Part shown: one piece after another, positions 1 to 11,000 of the stretch | How positions within the stretch are numbered: position 1 is the first letter of the stretch | Layout: each line of letters opens with the position of its first letter | Source: Bacteroidales bacterium | GTDB taxonomy: Bacteria > Bacteroidota > Bacteroidia > Bacteroidales > Prolixibacteraceae | DNA length: 64,000 bases | NCBI GenBank assembly: GCA_012729335.1 | Contig: JAAYDJ010000028.1 | Location: 117,491 to 181,490 of the forward strand | Direction: 5' to 3' | Translations under genes and position numbers: made by a program | The notes under the pieces: model-generated | Database searches by the model: none | The model's input: the letters and a program-made list of their open reading frames with translations, nothing else | Told to the model about the DNA's origin: nothing

Positions 1-62
1 GGCAACAGCCACCATTTTTTTCTCTCTTTCAGAAAGTTCCAGAGGTCGGCAAGAATTTCCAT
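1..62 (-). CDS. DUF5989 family small protein, 5' part only
   Basis: Reading leftwards from an ATG at 60-62, about 20 codons are open to the window edge and encode a peptide containing LKERKKWWLLP. This charged-then-WW stretch leading into an expected membrane helix is what I know from DUF5989 proteins, which are about 50 residues long and are usually encoded beside a NodU/CmcH-type carbamoyltransferase and an SxtJ-type membrane protein. The gene lies 129 bases downstream of the carbamoyltransferase on the same strand, which fits that association. Function is unknown. The family call rests on about 20 residues plus context; the membrane helix and the partner gene would lie outside the window. 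Confidence 0.6.
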   Translation of the reverse strand, partial: MEILADLWNFLKERKKWWLL

Positions 63-191
63 GACATTCGGGTTTAATAGTTATCTTAAAATGGGAAACA
101 CGGAGTATTGTTTTTGAACCGGGGAGGAGGCGAATCCGAAGGGCAGGACCATCATGGCCTGGAGAGGGGTGAGATTCCCGGGGACCGGGAT

Positions 192-2057
192 TCAGTCCAG
201 AACGTAATCGGTCTGCCAGTGGTCGTCTTCAGGCCAGGGGGGCTGCATTCTTTTATCAAAAAGGCAGTTATTGATCACCAGGTAGTCCATTTCTGTGCGC
301 ATGAAACAACGGTATGCATCGGTGGGAGAGCAAACGATCGGTTCACCCCGCACGTTGAAACTGGTGTTGACCAATACGCCACACCCCGTTTTCTCTCTGA
401 ATTTGCGGATCAGGGTCCAGAACCGGGGATGGGTATCGCGGTGCACCGTTTGAATACGCGCCGAAAAGTCGATGTGGGTGATGGCCGGGAGTGTAGAACG
501 GAGGGTGTAGAGTCGTTCGCGCAGGGGGAGTTCGTGGTAGTCCTGGGACAACGGATATCGGAGGGCCTCTTTAACGCCAGCCACTAAAAGCATATAAGGA
601 GAGGGGGTATCCAGGTCAAACCATTGGGCGCAATCCTCTTCGAGGACCGCCGGCGCAAAGGGGCGGAAGCTCTCACGGTACTTGATTTTCAGGTTCAGTT
701 TCCTTTGCATGTCGGCATTGCGGGGATCGCCCAGGATACTACGGTTGCCCAAGGCCCTTGGCCCGAATTCCATTCTTCCCTGAAACCAACCCACCACCAT
801 CCCCCGATCCAGGAGAGAGGCTGTTTCAGCAGCCAGCTCGTCGAATCTTTCAAAGGGGCGGCAGACTGCCTGGAATTTCCGCACCATGGACTGGATCTCC
901 TTGTCGCCAAAATCGGGGCCCCAGCAGGCTCCATCCATGGAAAAACCCGGATCACCCATTCTCCGGGGCTCTCCGAACCAGAGGTAATGGGCCGCCAAGG
1001 CCGCTCCCAGGGACCCCCCGGCATCGCCGGCTGCCGGTTGGATGAAAATACGATCGAAAATCTTCTCCCGCAGGAGCCTTCCATTGGCGACGCAATTCAG
1101 AGCCACCCCCCCTGCCAGACAGAGATTCGGGGATCCGGTGAGACGCCGGGCCTCCCTGGCCATTTTAAGCATGATCCCGGTGGTCACCTCCTGGATTGCC
1201 AGAGCCAGGTCACACACTTCCTGGGTCAGTTCACTCTCGGGCAGGCGTCGCGGAAAACCAAACAACCGCTCCCACCGCTTCTCATGGACCATGCGCAACC
1301 CGGTGGCATAACGGAAATAGGCGGGATTCATCCACAGGGAACCATCCTCACAGATTCTGACGATCTCCGATTCGATCAACCTGCGAAACCTAACAGTGCG
1401 CAACGATCCGGGGATACCGTAAGGCGCCAGTCCCATGAGCTTGTACTCTCCCGAGTTGACCCGGAATCCCAGAAAGTAGGTAAAAGCGGAATAGAGGAGC
1501 CCCAGGGAATGGGGAAAGTGAAGCTCCCGGAGGAGGGAGATGCCATTTCCACGACCATGGCAGAGGGAGGCGGTGGCCCACTCGCCGACCCCGTCGACCG
1601 TGAGAATGGCTGCCTCTTCAAATGAAGAGGGATAAAAGGCACTGGCCGCATGGGAGAGGTGATGCTCGGGAAAGAGAAGAGGGAGGACTGCAGGATCATA
1701 CCGACCGATTTTGGAGAGCTCCTCCCTGATCATTCGTTTGAGAAAGAGTTTCTCCCTGAGCCATACCGGCATGGCGGTGATGAAAGACCCCACCCCTGCA
1801 GGAGCAAACCCATAATAGGTCTCCAGCAGACGCTCAAACTTAAGAAGGGGTTTGTCATAAAATACGACGGCATCCAATTCATCAACACTAAAACCGGAAT
1901 AATCGAGACAAAAGCGGCAGGCATGGGCAGGAAAGGAGCTGTCGTGCTTTTTCCGTGTAAATCGCTCCTCCTGGGCCGCCGCCACGATGCGCCCCCCTTC
2001 GGTCACCGTGGCTGCCGAATCATGGTAAAAAGCGGAAATACCCAAAATTCTTTTCAT
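192..2057 (-). CDS. NodU/CmcH/TobZ-family carbamoyltransferase
   Basis: A 621-residue protein of the O-carbamoyltransferase family, which moves a carbamoyl group from carbamoyl phosphate to a hydroxyl via carbamoyl-AMP. The N-terminal part has the ASKHA-like fold start (GISAFYHDSAA, about residues 6-16) and the HHLSHA motif at 132-137 that contributes metal and catalytic ligands in TobZ; the C-terminal third carries the YrdC-like region with GRMEFGPRALGNRSIL. The length is normal for the family. The acceptor cannot be read from sequence; in Bacteroidota such genes often modify surface glycans, and a glycan export locus begins at 7253. It is followed on the same strand by the DUF5989 start, a known association. 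No sign of truncation. Confidence 0.9.
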   Translation of the reverse strand: MKRILGISAFYHDSAATVTEGGRIVAAAQEERFTRKKHDSSFPAHACRFCLDYSGFSVDELDAVVFYDKPLLKFERLLETYYGFAPAGVGSFITAMPVWLREKLFLKRMIREELSKIGRYDPAVLPLLFPEHHLSHAASAFYPSSFEEAAILTVDGVGEWATASLCHGRGNGISLLRELHFPHSLGLLYSAFTYFLGFRVNSGEYKLMGLAPYGIPGSLRTVRFRRLIESEIVRICEDGSLWMNPAYFRYATGLRMVHEKRWERLFGFPRRLPESELTQEVCDLALAIQEVTTGIMLKMAREARRLTGSPNLCLAGGVALNCVANGRLLREKIFDRIFIQPAAGDAGGSLGAALAAHYLWFGEPRRMGDPGFSMDGACWGPDFGDKEIQSMVRKFQAVCRPFERFDELAAETASLLDRGMVVGWFQGRMEFGPRALGNRSILGDPRNADMQRKLNLKIKYRESFRPFAPAVLEEDCAQWFDLDTPSPYMLLVAGVKEALRYPLSQDYHELPLRERLYTLRSTLPAITHIDFSARIQTVHRDTHPRFWTLIRKFREKTGCGVLVNTSFNVRGEPIVCSPTDAYRCFMRTEMDYLVINNCLFDKRMQPPWPEDDHWQTDYVLD

Positions 2058-2927
2058 AAAGGCTGAGTATACTGTATTTTACTGCAATACGAATTGATAT
2101 AAATTGCTGGCTTGAATCATCTGGAGTGCTGGATTCATTGAGGGTTCGCAAGGAGTATGAGCTGGAGAAAGAAGACAGACTCCTTTAACCAGATAGCCTG
2201 GGGGGATGTTTATCGGCGAAAAGGCACAAAACTCCGTATTTTCAGTCACAATCATCTTTCTGACCGAACGCACTTGCCGGGACCACCGGCCAACACCCAG
2301 GGCATATAACATTCACTTCCCTGAGTGCTTTTCAGAAATTGGTAGAGTTATGCGAACATTTTAAATCCCGGAATAATTTACGAAAAAATTTACATAACCA
2401 CAAGAACATAAGGGTAAATTAATTTACTATCAAACTGTTAAACAAAATATCTATTTAATAAACATAACTATTTAACATATTTTCTTATAAGAAATATTGT
2501 ATTAATAAACTGAATTATAAAGTATTAACAAAAAAGTATTAATCTATTTAACACTTTGACTATATGTATTTTAACTCTTTTCACTCATTTTACCCTTGAT
2601 TTTTCACTTCTGCAGAGCCTGTTTTTCATCAAAATTTTAAACTCCGCCCCCTGTATTTCCGAACCAAATTCGCTGATAATTAAGATGTTAAATGTTAATA
2701 AATGTTAAGAATTTCAAACGCAGGGCAATTTGTATATCAGAACTCCGTACTTTTGCAAACTGAGATTTACAAACCTATTTATATCCGGTTTTGATCACCG
2801 TTCAGATCTCGACAGTGTACCCTTTTATTCATTATTTTGTTGTCTATCATGCAATTATAGTGCCCATTTTGTGATTTAGATTTTTTTATCAGGAGTTTCT
2901 AATCTTTTATTAATTAATTCCACACTT
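2058..2927. other. AT-rich intergenic region without a gene
   Basis: This 870-base stretch between the divergent carbamoyltransferase and beta-helix genes is markedly AT-rich from about 2340 to 2930, with many TTAA/TTAATA runs and no credible coding frame. It holds at least one promoter-like element (2748-2755). I see no RNA gene or mobile element. Confidence 0.6.
2748..2755 (+). promoter_or_regulatory. TAnnTTTG (-7) promoter element
   Basis: TACTTTTG matches the Bacteroidota -7 consensus TAnnTTTG. A TTTG lies upstream at 2729-2732, but the gap of 15 is shorter than the usual 19-21, so the -33 half is weak. It would give the beta-helix gene a leader of about 170 bases. Confidence 0.35.
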
Positions 2928-5900
2928 ATGACGAGGTTGTTCATTGTTTTAATGTTGTCCTTCCTATGTTCTGAAGTGGGTGCCGCCACCTATTACGTTG
3001 CACCCAAAACCGCCACTCCTGCCGGCAACGATGCCGCCGCAGGGGACATGAGCCATCCCTGGGCCACCTGGGAAAAAGCCTTTACCTCCCGAAAACCCGG
3101 AGATACCGTGATCTTCAGGGGAGGTGTTTACCCTACCACCGTGACCAACGGTACCGGAATCAGCAAGTCCATCAGCGGAACTGCCTCCCAGTGGGTGGTT
3201 TTCATGAACTACCCCGGAGAAGTGCCGGTGCTGGACTGCAGCAATGTCACATCCACCACTTACGGTAAAAACTTTGGACTTAGACTCTCGGGCTCCTATT
3301 TTAAATTGAAGGGACTGACCGTCAGGAATGTCTGGCAGATCAATGCCGTGGAACCCGCCGAATTGTGCTATGCTTTTAAAACAGAAGGCAGTAACTACAC
3401 CCTGGAAAACTGTACCGCCCACGACACCCATGGAACGGGATTCTGGCCTTACGGCAGCAATGTGCAACTGACCAACTGCGACTCTTACAACCATTGCGAT
3501 TCACGCACCCTGGCCGGCCACATGCCGGGGAACAACGGTTATGGCTACTTCCACTATAACAGCGGCACCTCCGGAAGCATCTATTACAAGGATTGCCGTG
3601 CCTGGAGATGCAGCGATGACGGCTGGGCACTGGCTGACAACTCCTATGTCGAACTCGATGGGTGCTGGAGTTTTAAGAATGGCATGCTTGAAGGTGCCGG
3701 AAATGGATTCAAAATCGGATTCATTCCTCAAAAATCATCCCTTCCTCTTCTCAGAGTTGTCAAAAACAGCATCGCCGCTTTCAACAGGGCTGGCGGACTC
3801 ACTACCAACGACAACAACCATTACACCATTGCGCCTTCTCATATCTACAATAATGTCGCCTATCACAACGGATACTATTCCGAATGGAAAAACACCGTTT
3901 ACGGCTTTGCCCTGTATCTCACTTCCGGGACCGAACAGGAACAGCTCCAGCGTATCTTTAAAAACAATATTTCCTATAAGAACCAGGGGGCACCAGTAGG
4001 TGACGGATATTACCATGATGTACCCTATACCCATCAAAACAACAGCTGGGACATTTCCGGACTGACAGTAGCCGATGCCGATTTCCTGTCGGTCGATTCC
4101 ACAGGCATTTCGGGTCCCAGGCAGGCCGACGGCTCCCTTCCGGTGCTCAACTTCCTCAAGCTGGCTTCCAACAGCCAGCTGATTGACAAGGGAGTGGACG
4201 TGGGACTTCCCTATACGGGGAGTGCCCCTGACCTGGGCATCGCCGAAGCATCTGCTACCACCACCGCACCTGTGGCCCGCATCACCCCACCCGCCACCAC
4301 CATCCTCACCTGTGCAACCCCTTCCATCACCCTGACGGCCACCGGAGGGGCCTCCTACAGCTGGTCCGACGGAACCAGAGTGGTCGGAACCTCCGCCACC
4401 CTGACAGTGACCTCTCCCGGCCAATACACGGTGACCGCCACCTCTGCGGATGGCCTCACTGATACCGAATCCATCGCCATCACCCAGAACATCACCCCTC
4501 CCACGGTGGTTCTTACCAACAACACGGGAACCACCATCCTGACCTGTTCCACCCAGGCCATTAGTGTCACCGCCTCCGGGGGGTCTTCCTACAGCTGGCA
4601 TGACGGCACAAAGGTCGTAGCCACCACCGCCGCATTGTCCATTACCACCCCCGCCACCTACACGGTGACCGTCACGGGAAGCAATGAATGTACCGCCACC
4701 AAAGCCCTCACCATCACCCAGGACATCACCCCTCCCACGGTGACCCTTACCAACACTACAGGGACCACCATCCTGACCTGTTCCACCCAGGCCATCAGCG
4801 TCACCGCCTCAGGGGGGTTTTCCTACAGCTGGCATGACGGCACAAAGGTCGTGGCCACCACCGCCGCACTGTCCATTACCACCCCCGCCACCTACACGGT
4901 GACCGTCACGGGAAGCAACGGATGTACCGCCACCAAAGCCATCACCATCACCCAGGACAAAATCCCGCCCACGGTGACCCTTACCAACAGCACGGGGACC
5001 ACCATCCTGACCTGTTCCACGCAGGCCATCAGCGTCACCGCCTCAGGGGGGTCTTCCTACAGCTGGCATGACGGTACAAAAGTCGTGGCCACCACCGCCG
5101 CAATGACCATCACCGCCCCTGCCACCTACACGGTGACCGTTACGGGAAGCAACGGATGTACCGCCACCAAAGCCCTCACCATCACCCAGGACAAAACCCC
5201 GCCCACGGCGGCCATCACCAATCTGACGGGGACAACCGTTCTGACGGCTGCCACCACGGCCATCGGTGTCACCGCCTCCGGGGGATCTTCCTACAGCTGG
5301 CATGACGGCACAAAAGTCGTGGCCACCACCGCCGCACTGACCATCACCGCCCCGGCCACCTACACGGTGACCGTCACAGGAAGCAACGGATGCACAGCCA
5401 CCAAATCGATCGCCATCACCAGGGCGGATGAGACACTGGCTCCTCCGGTGGTTTCCGTCACCCAGCCCCAATGCGGGGATGCCGGCGGAACCCTCCAGGT
5501 TACCAGTCCGGCCCCCGGAACCGGCTATTCCTACAGTCTTAACGGCACCGACTACAGCAATACCACCGGACTTTTCACAGCCGTACCCGCCGGGGTCTTT
5601 AATGTGACGGCCCGTAACAGCAGCGGAACGGTAACCCCCGGCGTCACTGTAACTGTCGAGCCTTCACCTGCCGAACCGGCAGCTCCTGCAGCCACGGTAA
5701 CGCAGCAGCCATCCTGTTCCTTGGCTACAGGAACCATCGTAATCACCTCACCGGCAGAAGGTTCCGGATACACCTACTCCATTGACGGGATGAACTTCAA
5801 AGCTACCGCTACCTTCAGTGGCCTGGCCTCCGGATCCTACCTGGTGACCGTAAAAAACATCACCTCGGGATGCATATCGCCGGCTTCACCCCTGACGGTC

Positions 5901-6995
5901 AATCCGGCCCCGGAGAACAACCTCACGCCTGTTTTTGCCATCTTCGGTCCCTACCCGGAAGGATCGACTCCTGACGTCCTGCCACAACGCTCCGACAATG
6001 GTATCCTCGGAAGCTGGTCACCGGCCACCATTTCCACCTCCGTGCCCGGAACCTACACCTATACCTTTACGCCCGAACCAGGCCAGTGCGCAGTCAGCCT
6101 GACCATCAGCGTTGACATCCTGAAAAAAGAGACCTCGGGAAGCACCCAATTTTCGCGGCAGATCGCCTCGGGTAATGACGACGTGGAAGAGCGTGCCAAC
6201 GGGACGGTTGTCACCAACAGTCCAGACATCGAGCTGGTCTTCGACAACTATTCCACGGGCAACCAGGTGGTGGGCCTCAGGTTCACCAACATCACGATTC
6301 CTGCAAAGGCCAGGGTACTCCGGGCCTACCTGCAGTTCACCGTGGCCGAAACCACCTATGGCACCACCACGCTGAGAATCTGGGGACAGAATTCCGACAA
6401 CGCTGCTCCCTTTTATGCCTCCAAAAAGAATGTCTCCACGCGGTCGCGGGTCAAATCCACAGTCAGCTGGTCACCCACTCCGCAGGGGGGATCAGCTGTG
6501 GGTAGCCGCAGCCTGGGACAGCAAACTCCCGACCTCTCCCCCATTCTTCAGGAGATCCTCAACCGGCGGGGCTGGGAATCAGGGAACAGTCTGGCCTTCA
6601 TCATCACTGGTTCAGGAAAAAGAAATGCCATGGCCTATGAAGGTTCCCGGAGCGAAGCGGCCGAGCTGGTCGTGGAATACACCACGGAGGAAGTGGTCAA
6701 CACCACAGCTCTGTATACCAAGAGCGCCCCGGCTCCGGAGACCGGCCTCATGGAAGGACTCCTCGACTGCTATCCCGTTCCCTTCAGGGAGATCCTGCAT
6801 GTCAGATACCAGCCGGGACCCGATGGAAATCCGGTCAAAATGGCCCTTTATGACCTCTCAGGCAGAACCGTCAAAACCCTGGACCCCGCAAAAGCACAAC
6901 AAGAGGTCTCCACAGGCGACCTTCTTCCTGGCATTTATCTGCTCAGGGTGACCACCAACTCCCGGGAAATGGTCCGTAAAATTGTCAGGCAGTAA
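2928..6995 (+). CDS. Secreted beta-helix surface protein with Ig-like repeats and T9SS sorting domain
   Basis: A 1355-residue exported protein. A signal peptide (about residues 1-19, ending near VGA) is followed by a right-handed parallel beta-helix (about 20-440) of the pectate-lyase-like kind, with several disulfide-capable cysteines. Next come one diverged and four near-identical 78-residue Ig/PKD-like repeats (about 450-834), each with an SYSWHDGTKVV core and TYTVTVTGSNGC ending. Two SprB-like repeats (about 838-1000), a beta-sandwich region (about 1075-1245, SRQIASGNDDVEE onward) and a typical type IX secretion C-terminal domain (YPVPF, LYDLSGR, LPGIYLLRV) close the protein. Role: cell-surface or released adhesin or polysaccharide-active protein; catalytic activity cannot be asserted. 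It stands alone, with a strong terminator behind it. Confidence 0.85.
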   Translation: MTRLFIVLMLSFLCSEVGAATYYVAPKTATPAGNDAAAGDMSHPWATWEKAFTSRKPGDTVIFRGGVYPTTVTNGTGISKSISGTASQWVVFMNYPGEVPVLDCSNVTSTTYGKNFGLRLSGSYFKLKGLTVRNVWQINAVEPAELCYAFKTEGSNYTLENCTAHDTHGTGFWPYGSNVQLTNCDSYNHCDSRTLAGHMPGNNGYGYFHYNSGTSGSIYYKDCRAWRCSDDGWALADNSYVELDGCWSFKNGMLEGAGNGFKIGFIPQKSSLPLLRVVKNSIAAFNRAGGLTTNDNNHYTIAPSHIYNNVAYHNGYYSEWKNTVYGFALYLTSGTEQEQLQRIFKNNISYKNQGAPVGDGYYHDVPYTHQNNSWDISGLTVADADFLSVDSTGISGPRQADGSLPVLNFLKLASNSQLIDKGVDVGLPYTGSAPDLGIAEASATTTAPVARITPPATTILTCATPSITLTATGGASYSWSDGTRVVGTSATLTVTSPGQYTVTATSADGLTDTESIAITQNITPPTVVLTNNTGTTILTCSTQAISVTASGGSSYSWHDGTKVVATTAALSITTPATYTVTVTGSNECTATKALTITQDITPPTVTLTNTTGTTILTCSTQAISVTASGGFSYSWHDGTKVVATTAALSITTPATYTVTVTGSNGCTATKAITITQDKIPPTVTLTNSTGTTILTCSTQAISVTASGGSSYSWHDGTKVVATTAAMTITAPATYTVTVTGSNGCTATKALTITQDKTPPTAAITNLTGTTVLTAATTAIGVTASGGSSYSWHDGTKVVATTAALTITAPATYTVTVTGSNGCTATKSIAITRADETLAPPVVSVTQPQCGDAGGTLQVTSPAPGTGYSYSLNGTDYSNTTGLFTAVPAGVFNVTARNSSGTVTPGVTVTVEPSPAEPAAPAATVTQQPSCSLATGTIVITSPAEGSGYTYSIDGMNFKATATFSGLASGSYLVTVKNITSGCISPASPLTVNPAPENNLTPVFAIFGPYPEGSTPDVLPQRSDNGILGSWSPATISTSVPGTYTYTFTPEPGQCAVSLTISVDILKKETSGSTQFSRQIASGNDDVEERANGTVVTNSPDIELVFDNYSTGNQVVGLRFTNITIPAKARVLRAYLQFTVAETTYGTTTLRIWGQNSDNAAPFYASKKNVSTRSRVKSTVSWSPTPQGGSAVGSRSLGQQTPDLSPILQEILNRRGWESGNSLAFIITGSGKRNAMAYEGSRSEAAELVVEYTTEEVVNTTALYTKSAPAPETGLMEGLLDCYPVPFREILHVRYQPGPDGNPVKMALYDLSGRTVKTLDPAKAQQEVSTGDLLPGIYLLRVTTNSREMVRKIVRQ
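4494..5429 (+). repeat. Four tandem 234-bp in-frame repeats
   Basis: Unit starts fall at 4494, 4728, 4962 and 5196, exactly 234 bases (78 codons) apart. The copies are nearly identical at DNA level, implying recent duplication or homogenisation; a more diverged copy lies at about 4278-4493. They encode the Ig/PKD-like stalk of the surface protein, and copy number could vary between strains. Confidence 0.9.
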
Positions 6996-7040
6996 CCTTC
7001 CGGCCTTTCCTGCCTGCGATATCATACAATTTCGAGTTTA

Positions 7041-7080
7041 AAAAAGGCTGCCCGCAAAAAGTTGCGGGCAGCCTTTTTTA
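7041..7080 (+). terminator. Strong intrinsic terminator
   Basis: A 12-bp perfect stem, GGCTGCCCGCAA (7046-7057) with TTGCGGGCAGCC (7062-7073), a 4-base loop, an A run before it and a T run after it. It ends the beta-helix transcript and may work in both directions. Confidence 0.9.
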
Positions 7081-7252
7081 TAAAATCTTCCACCCTCTGG
7101 AGTATGCCCATGGGGTGATCCTGGCCTACCCCCGGAAATGTATTCCGGCAGGAATCGTCAGGCCCGAAATAATTCAGTAAATAAAATATGTCACTTTCCC
7201 GGGGTGGAAATTCCTGGAAATTTGGTATATTGTATTACCAATTCATTCTACG

Positions 7253-8023
7253 ATGACCAGAAAATATCTTCAGTTGCTGATGATTATTTTCATCGTGGGA
7301 ACCTCCTGCTCGGTTCCGGTATCGGAGCTGACCTATCTGGGAGGGGTTAAGGCCGGGCTGACGGGAGCAGGCAGGGAGAATACCGAGGCCTATCTCATCA
7401 GGCCGCATGACCTTCTTTATATCCGGATCAGCGGTGAAGATCCCCAGACCACCGAGTTCCTCAACCTGACCGAATCTTCAGGCAACATGTTCTCAGCCGG
7501 GAACCTGGACCTGATCACCTATGAGGTGGATGATTCCGGCGAAATCAATTACTCACACCTGGGCAGGATCAGGGTGGAAGGGCTCACTGTCGACCAGGTC
7601 GCCACTGAGATCCAATCCCGCATCAACCGGTTTATTGAGGGCACTTCGGTGTTTGTCAAGCTGGTAGAAAGAAATGTCACTGTTTTGGGGGAAGTGGCCA
7701 ATCCCGGCCGACATCCGATGCTCCGCAGCCGGATCACCCTTCTGGAGGCGCTGGGTGCCGCGGGCGACCTCACCGACTTCGGCAACCGCAGAAATGTGAA
7801 GATTCTCCGTGAAACCAGGGATGGGACCGTTGTCGCCTACCTCGATCTCACCGATCCGGGGCTGGTCACCTCACCCTGGTATTACCTGCAGCCCCATGAC
7901 ATTATTTATGTAGAGCCCATCGCCGGGATTTACGGCAAAAAGACCAGGCCTTTTGGTGCAGGCATGACCCTGGCCCTTACCTCCATGTATACCTTATTGT
8001 TGTTAATCACCCTCCTCAAATGA
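7253..8023 (+). CDS. Polysaccharide export outer-membrane lipoprotein (Wza/GumB-like)
   Basis: A 256-residue lipoprotein with lipobox IVGTSC (Cys19), a Poly_export domain starting near LIRPHDLLYIRISGED, an SLBB-type segment (NVTVLGEVANPGRHPM) and a hydrophobic C-terminal helix (LALTSMYTLLLLITLL) that may cross the outer membrane. In this family the protein forms the exit channel for capsule or exopolysaccharide. Its last four bases overlap the start of the Wzc-like gene (ATGA), indicating translational coupling and a functional pair. The polymer-making genes are not adjacent here, so the pair may serve glycosyltransferase genes elsewhere. Confidence 0.9.
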   Translation: MTRKYLQLLMIIFIVGTSCSVPVSELTYLGGVKAGLTGAGRENTEAYLIRPHDLLYIRISGEDPQTTEFLNLTESSGNMFSAGNLDLITYEVDDSGEINYSHLGRIRVEGLTVDQVATEIQSRINRFIEGTSVFVKLVERNVTVLGEVANPGRHPMLRSRITLLEALGAAGDLTDFGNRRNVKILRETRDGTVVAYLDLTDPGLVTSPWYYLQPHDIIYVEPIAGIYGKKTRPFGAGMTLALTSMYTLLLLITLLK

Positions 8024-11000
8024 CACCCTTTGCAACCAACCAGCCATCACCCGTACGGGGCCCGGTATGGAAGGAGCAACCCCTGAACTTCAAGAAAACC
8101 ATTTCCCGGATCTTCAGCAATGCCAGGTGGTTCCTCCTTTCGCTGCTCCTCTCCCTTTTCCTGGCCTTCCTCCTCAACCAATTCGCCAGGCCGGTTTATG
8201 AAGCCCGGACCACCCTCCTTTTTGAGACCGACTTTTCTCCCGCCACCGGCAACGAGGCACTGGGCAGCGATGTGTTTCAGGGGCTGGGAAGGCTAGGCAG
8301 CATGCGGAACATTTACGACCAGTCGGTGATGATCGTCTCCACGCCCCTGGTGGAGCAGGTTTTGGATGAACTGGGGTATGAAGTGAGTTATTATTCCCGG
8401 GAGCGGCACCGCACCAGGGAAATATACACCGAGGTGCCTTTCTCTGTAACACCTGATCCTTCGCTTCCTCAGGCTGTGGAAATGCCCTTTGAAGTGGAGA
8501 TCTCCCGGGAGGGGAAATTCCGGATCTCCGCACGGGGCAAAAAAGTCAGCCTTTACGACTACAACCAGTCGCGGGTCACCGGCATGGTGCCTGAGATCAG
8601 ATGGGAAGGTACTTTTGAGCCCGGTACACTGGTCACCACGCCCCATTTTGCCTTCACCATCACCCCGGGAGAGGAGTGGGCCAGCCACGCCGGCAGGGTT
8701 TTCAGGTTTGTTTTCCATACACGCCAGGAGCTGCTCGAAAAATATAAAAGCAAACTGGTAGCCGATATTCCGGAGGAGAAAAGTTCCATCGTCGAGCTTT
8801 CGGTCAGCGGCAACAACATTGCCAAGGCCATCGCTTTCCTCGACCGGCTCACACAGGTTTACCAGGAAGACAATCTCGAAAGAAAAAACAACAATGCCTC
8901 GAGAACCATCGACTTCATCAGCGCCCAGCTTCAAAGCATGTCTGATTCGCTGATGATTTCCCAGAATGAACTGCAACAGTTCCGGGCAAGGACACAGGTG
9001 ATGGACCTCTCCCTGCAGACCCCTCTCCTGCTGGAACAGATGAACACCCTGGATCAGGAAAAGATGATCCTGGAAACCAAAAACAAATACTATGCTTATC
9101 TGAAGGAATACATCGGCAGCAACCAGGACCTGGAGTCGATCATCGCCCCTTCGGCCATGGGGGTGGACGATCCGCTTCTCAACAACCTGGTGATGGAACT
9201 CAACAGGCTGGTGGTCAACAAGTCGAGCATGCCCGCCATCCGCAATGCAGACCATCCGCAGCTGAGGGCCATCAACGCCCAGATCGAGCAGATTAAAAGC
9301 ACCCTCCTCGAAAACGCCAACAGTATCCTCGCCCAGTCGCAGATCTCCCTTGCCGACCTCAACTCCCGGCTCAGAGTGGCCCAGGCCCGGGTCAACGCCC
9401 TGCCGGCTACCGAAAGAAACTACGTCAACATCGAACGCAAATACAAACTGAACAACGAAATCCTCACCTTCCTCCTTCAGAAGTTCTCGGAAGCCCAGAT
9501 CGCCAAAGCTTCGAACCTCCCCGACAGCCAGGTGATCGAACCAGCCTATTTCAACAGGATCGTTTTCCCCAAGCCAATGATAAATTACTTCCTGGCTCTT
9601 TTCCTGGCCATCCTGGTTCCTCTTTTCATCCTATACCTGAAGGATTACTTCAGCGATATTGTCAATTCGGAGGAGGATATCAGGGCGATCACCCCGCTGC
9701 CCATTCTGGGCAATATCTACCGCAATAAGAAGGTGAACGACAGTGCCACCCTGGTTCTCGACAAACCCAATTGTCCGGCCAGCGAACTTTACCGGGCCAT
9801 CAGGGGCAAGCTGAGCCTGGTCACCGCCGATAGGAAAACCCCGGTGATCGCCGTGACGTCCACCTTTCCCAATGAGGGAAAAACGTACAGCGCCATTAAC
9901 ATCGCCTCCTCTTTTGCCCTGATGAAAAAGAAAACGGTTCTGGTTGACTTTGACCTCCGCAATTCGGTCTTCGGAGAGCTCTTCGGCCTGCCCGGGGATA
10001 AGGGATTGATCGGTTATATCAAGGGAGAGTCCTCCTTGCCGGAGATTACCTTTCCGTCGAAGCATCCTTTTCTGGCGTTGATCCCGGCAGGACCCAAACC
10101 CCCTGATCCCGGGGACATCCTGGCCGGGGATATCATCTTCAGGCTTCTAGAAGAATTGCGCCACCGCTATGAGATGGTGATCATCGATAACCTCCCTGTC
10201 GGGCTGGTCGCCGACCTCTTCCAGCTCAGGGAGGAGATCGACGCGGTGGTTTTCGTGGTCAGGCACGGCTTTACGCGCCGTTCCACCCTTAAAAATGCCC
10301 TTTCCGAAGTGACCACCCATCAGATGAAGAATGTGGGCATCCTGGTCAACGGTATTGAAAACAACAAACAGCTTTTTGGGTACGGCTATAACAACGACTA
10401 CATTTATGGGTATACCGAAAAAGAGGGCCGCAGGATCAGATCGCGCAAAAAAAGGGATGGCCAAGGGGGGCCGGGAATGTCGATGGAAGCCGGGGAAGTC
10501 GTGAAAGAAATTCACAAGGAACCCGGAGATACAGGAGAGAAAGAGGGAAAACGGGAGCGGATCACCCGGTCCCTTCTGACAGGAAGCAGGAGTCTGCTTC
10601 TGATTCTTCCGGCCGCTGTCATATTGTTGCTGTTACTGGTTGCCGTGTTGTCGGAGAGGGGTTCCGGTGAGCGCCCAACAGTCATGGAGCAGCCGGAGGC
10701 CGGGAAAGGGGCTGGGCACAGGGAACAAGGGAGTATCCCCAATGCGGCGATGGCTGACAGTATCCTTTCCGTCACGGGTACCAGGAGCCACTCCCTCCCT
10801 ACCCACAGCGCCAATGCCTCTCCTGGCATCCACACCCCTACCCCTCCCGGAGACAATGCCCTTTCGCCCCGGGAAACCGATGCCCTCTCCTCACAGGCAG
10901 ATGGCCAGGGGAAACCTCCCTCTCCGGGGATGACCACGGAGCACCCCCGACCCGGCCTCTTTTATGTCATTGGGAAGAGCCTCGAAACCCCGGAAAAGGC

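Noticed and set aside
624..1625. Plus-strand frame of 333 codons opposite the carbamoyltransferase
   Set aside because: Antisense shadow; the minus-strand gene has full family motifs.
2079..2312. 77-codon minus-strand frame upstream of the carbamoyltransferase
   Set aside because: No family resemblance, no promoter, and low-quality composition; treated as intergenic.
3735..4601. Long Gly-rich antisense frame within the beta-helix gene
   Set aside because: It is the GC-rich shadow of the repeats on the plus strand; no signal or domain.
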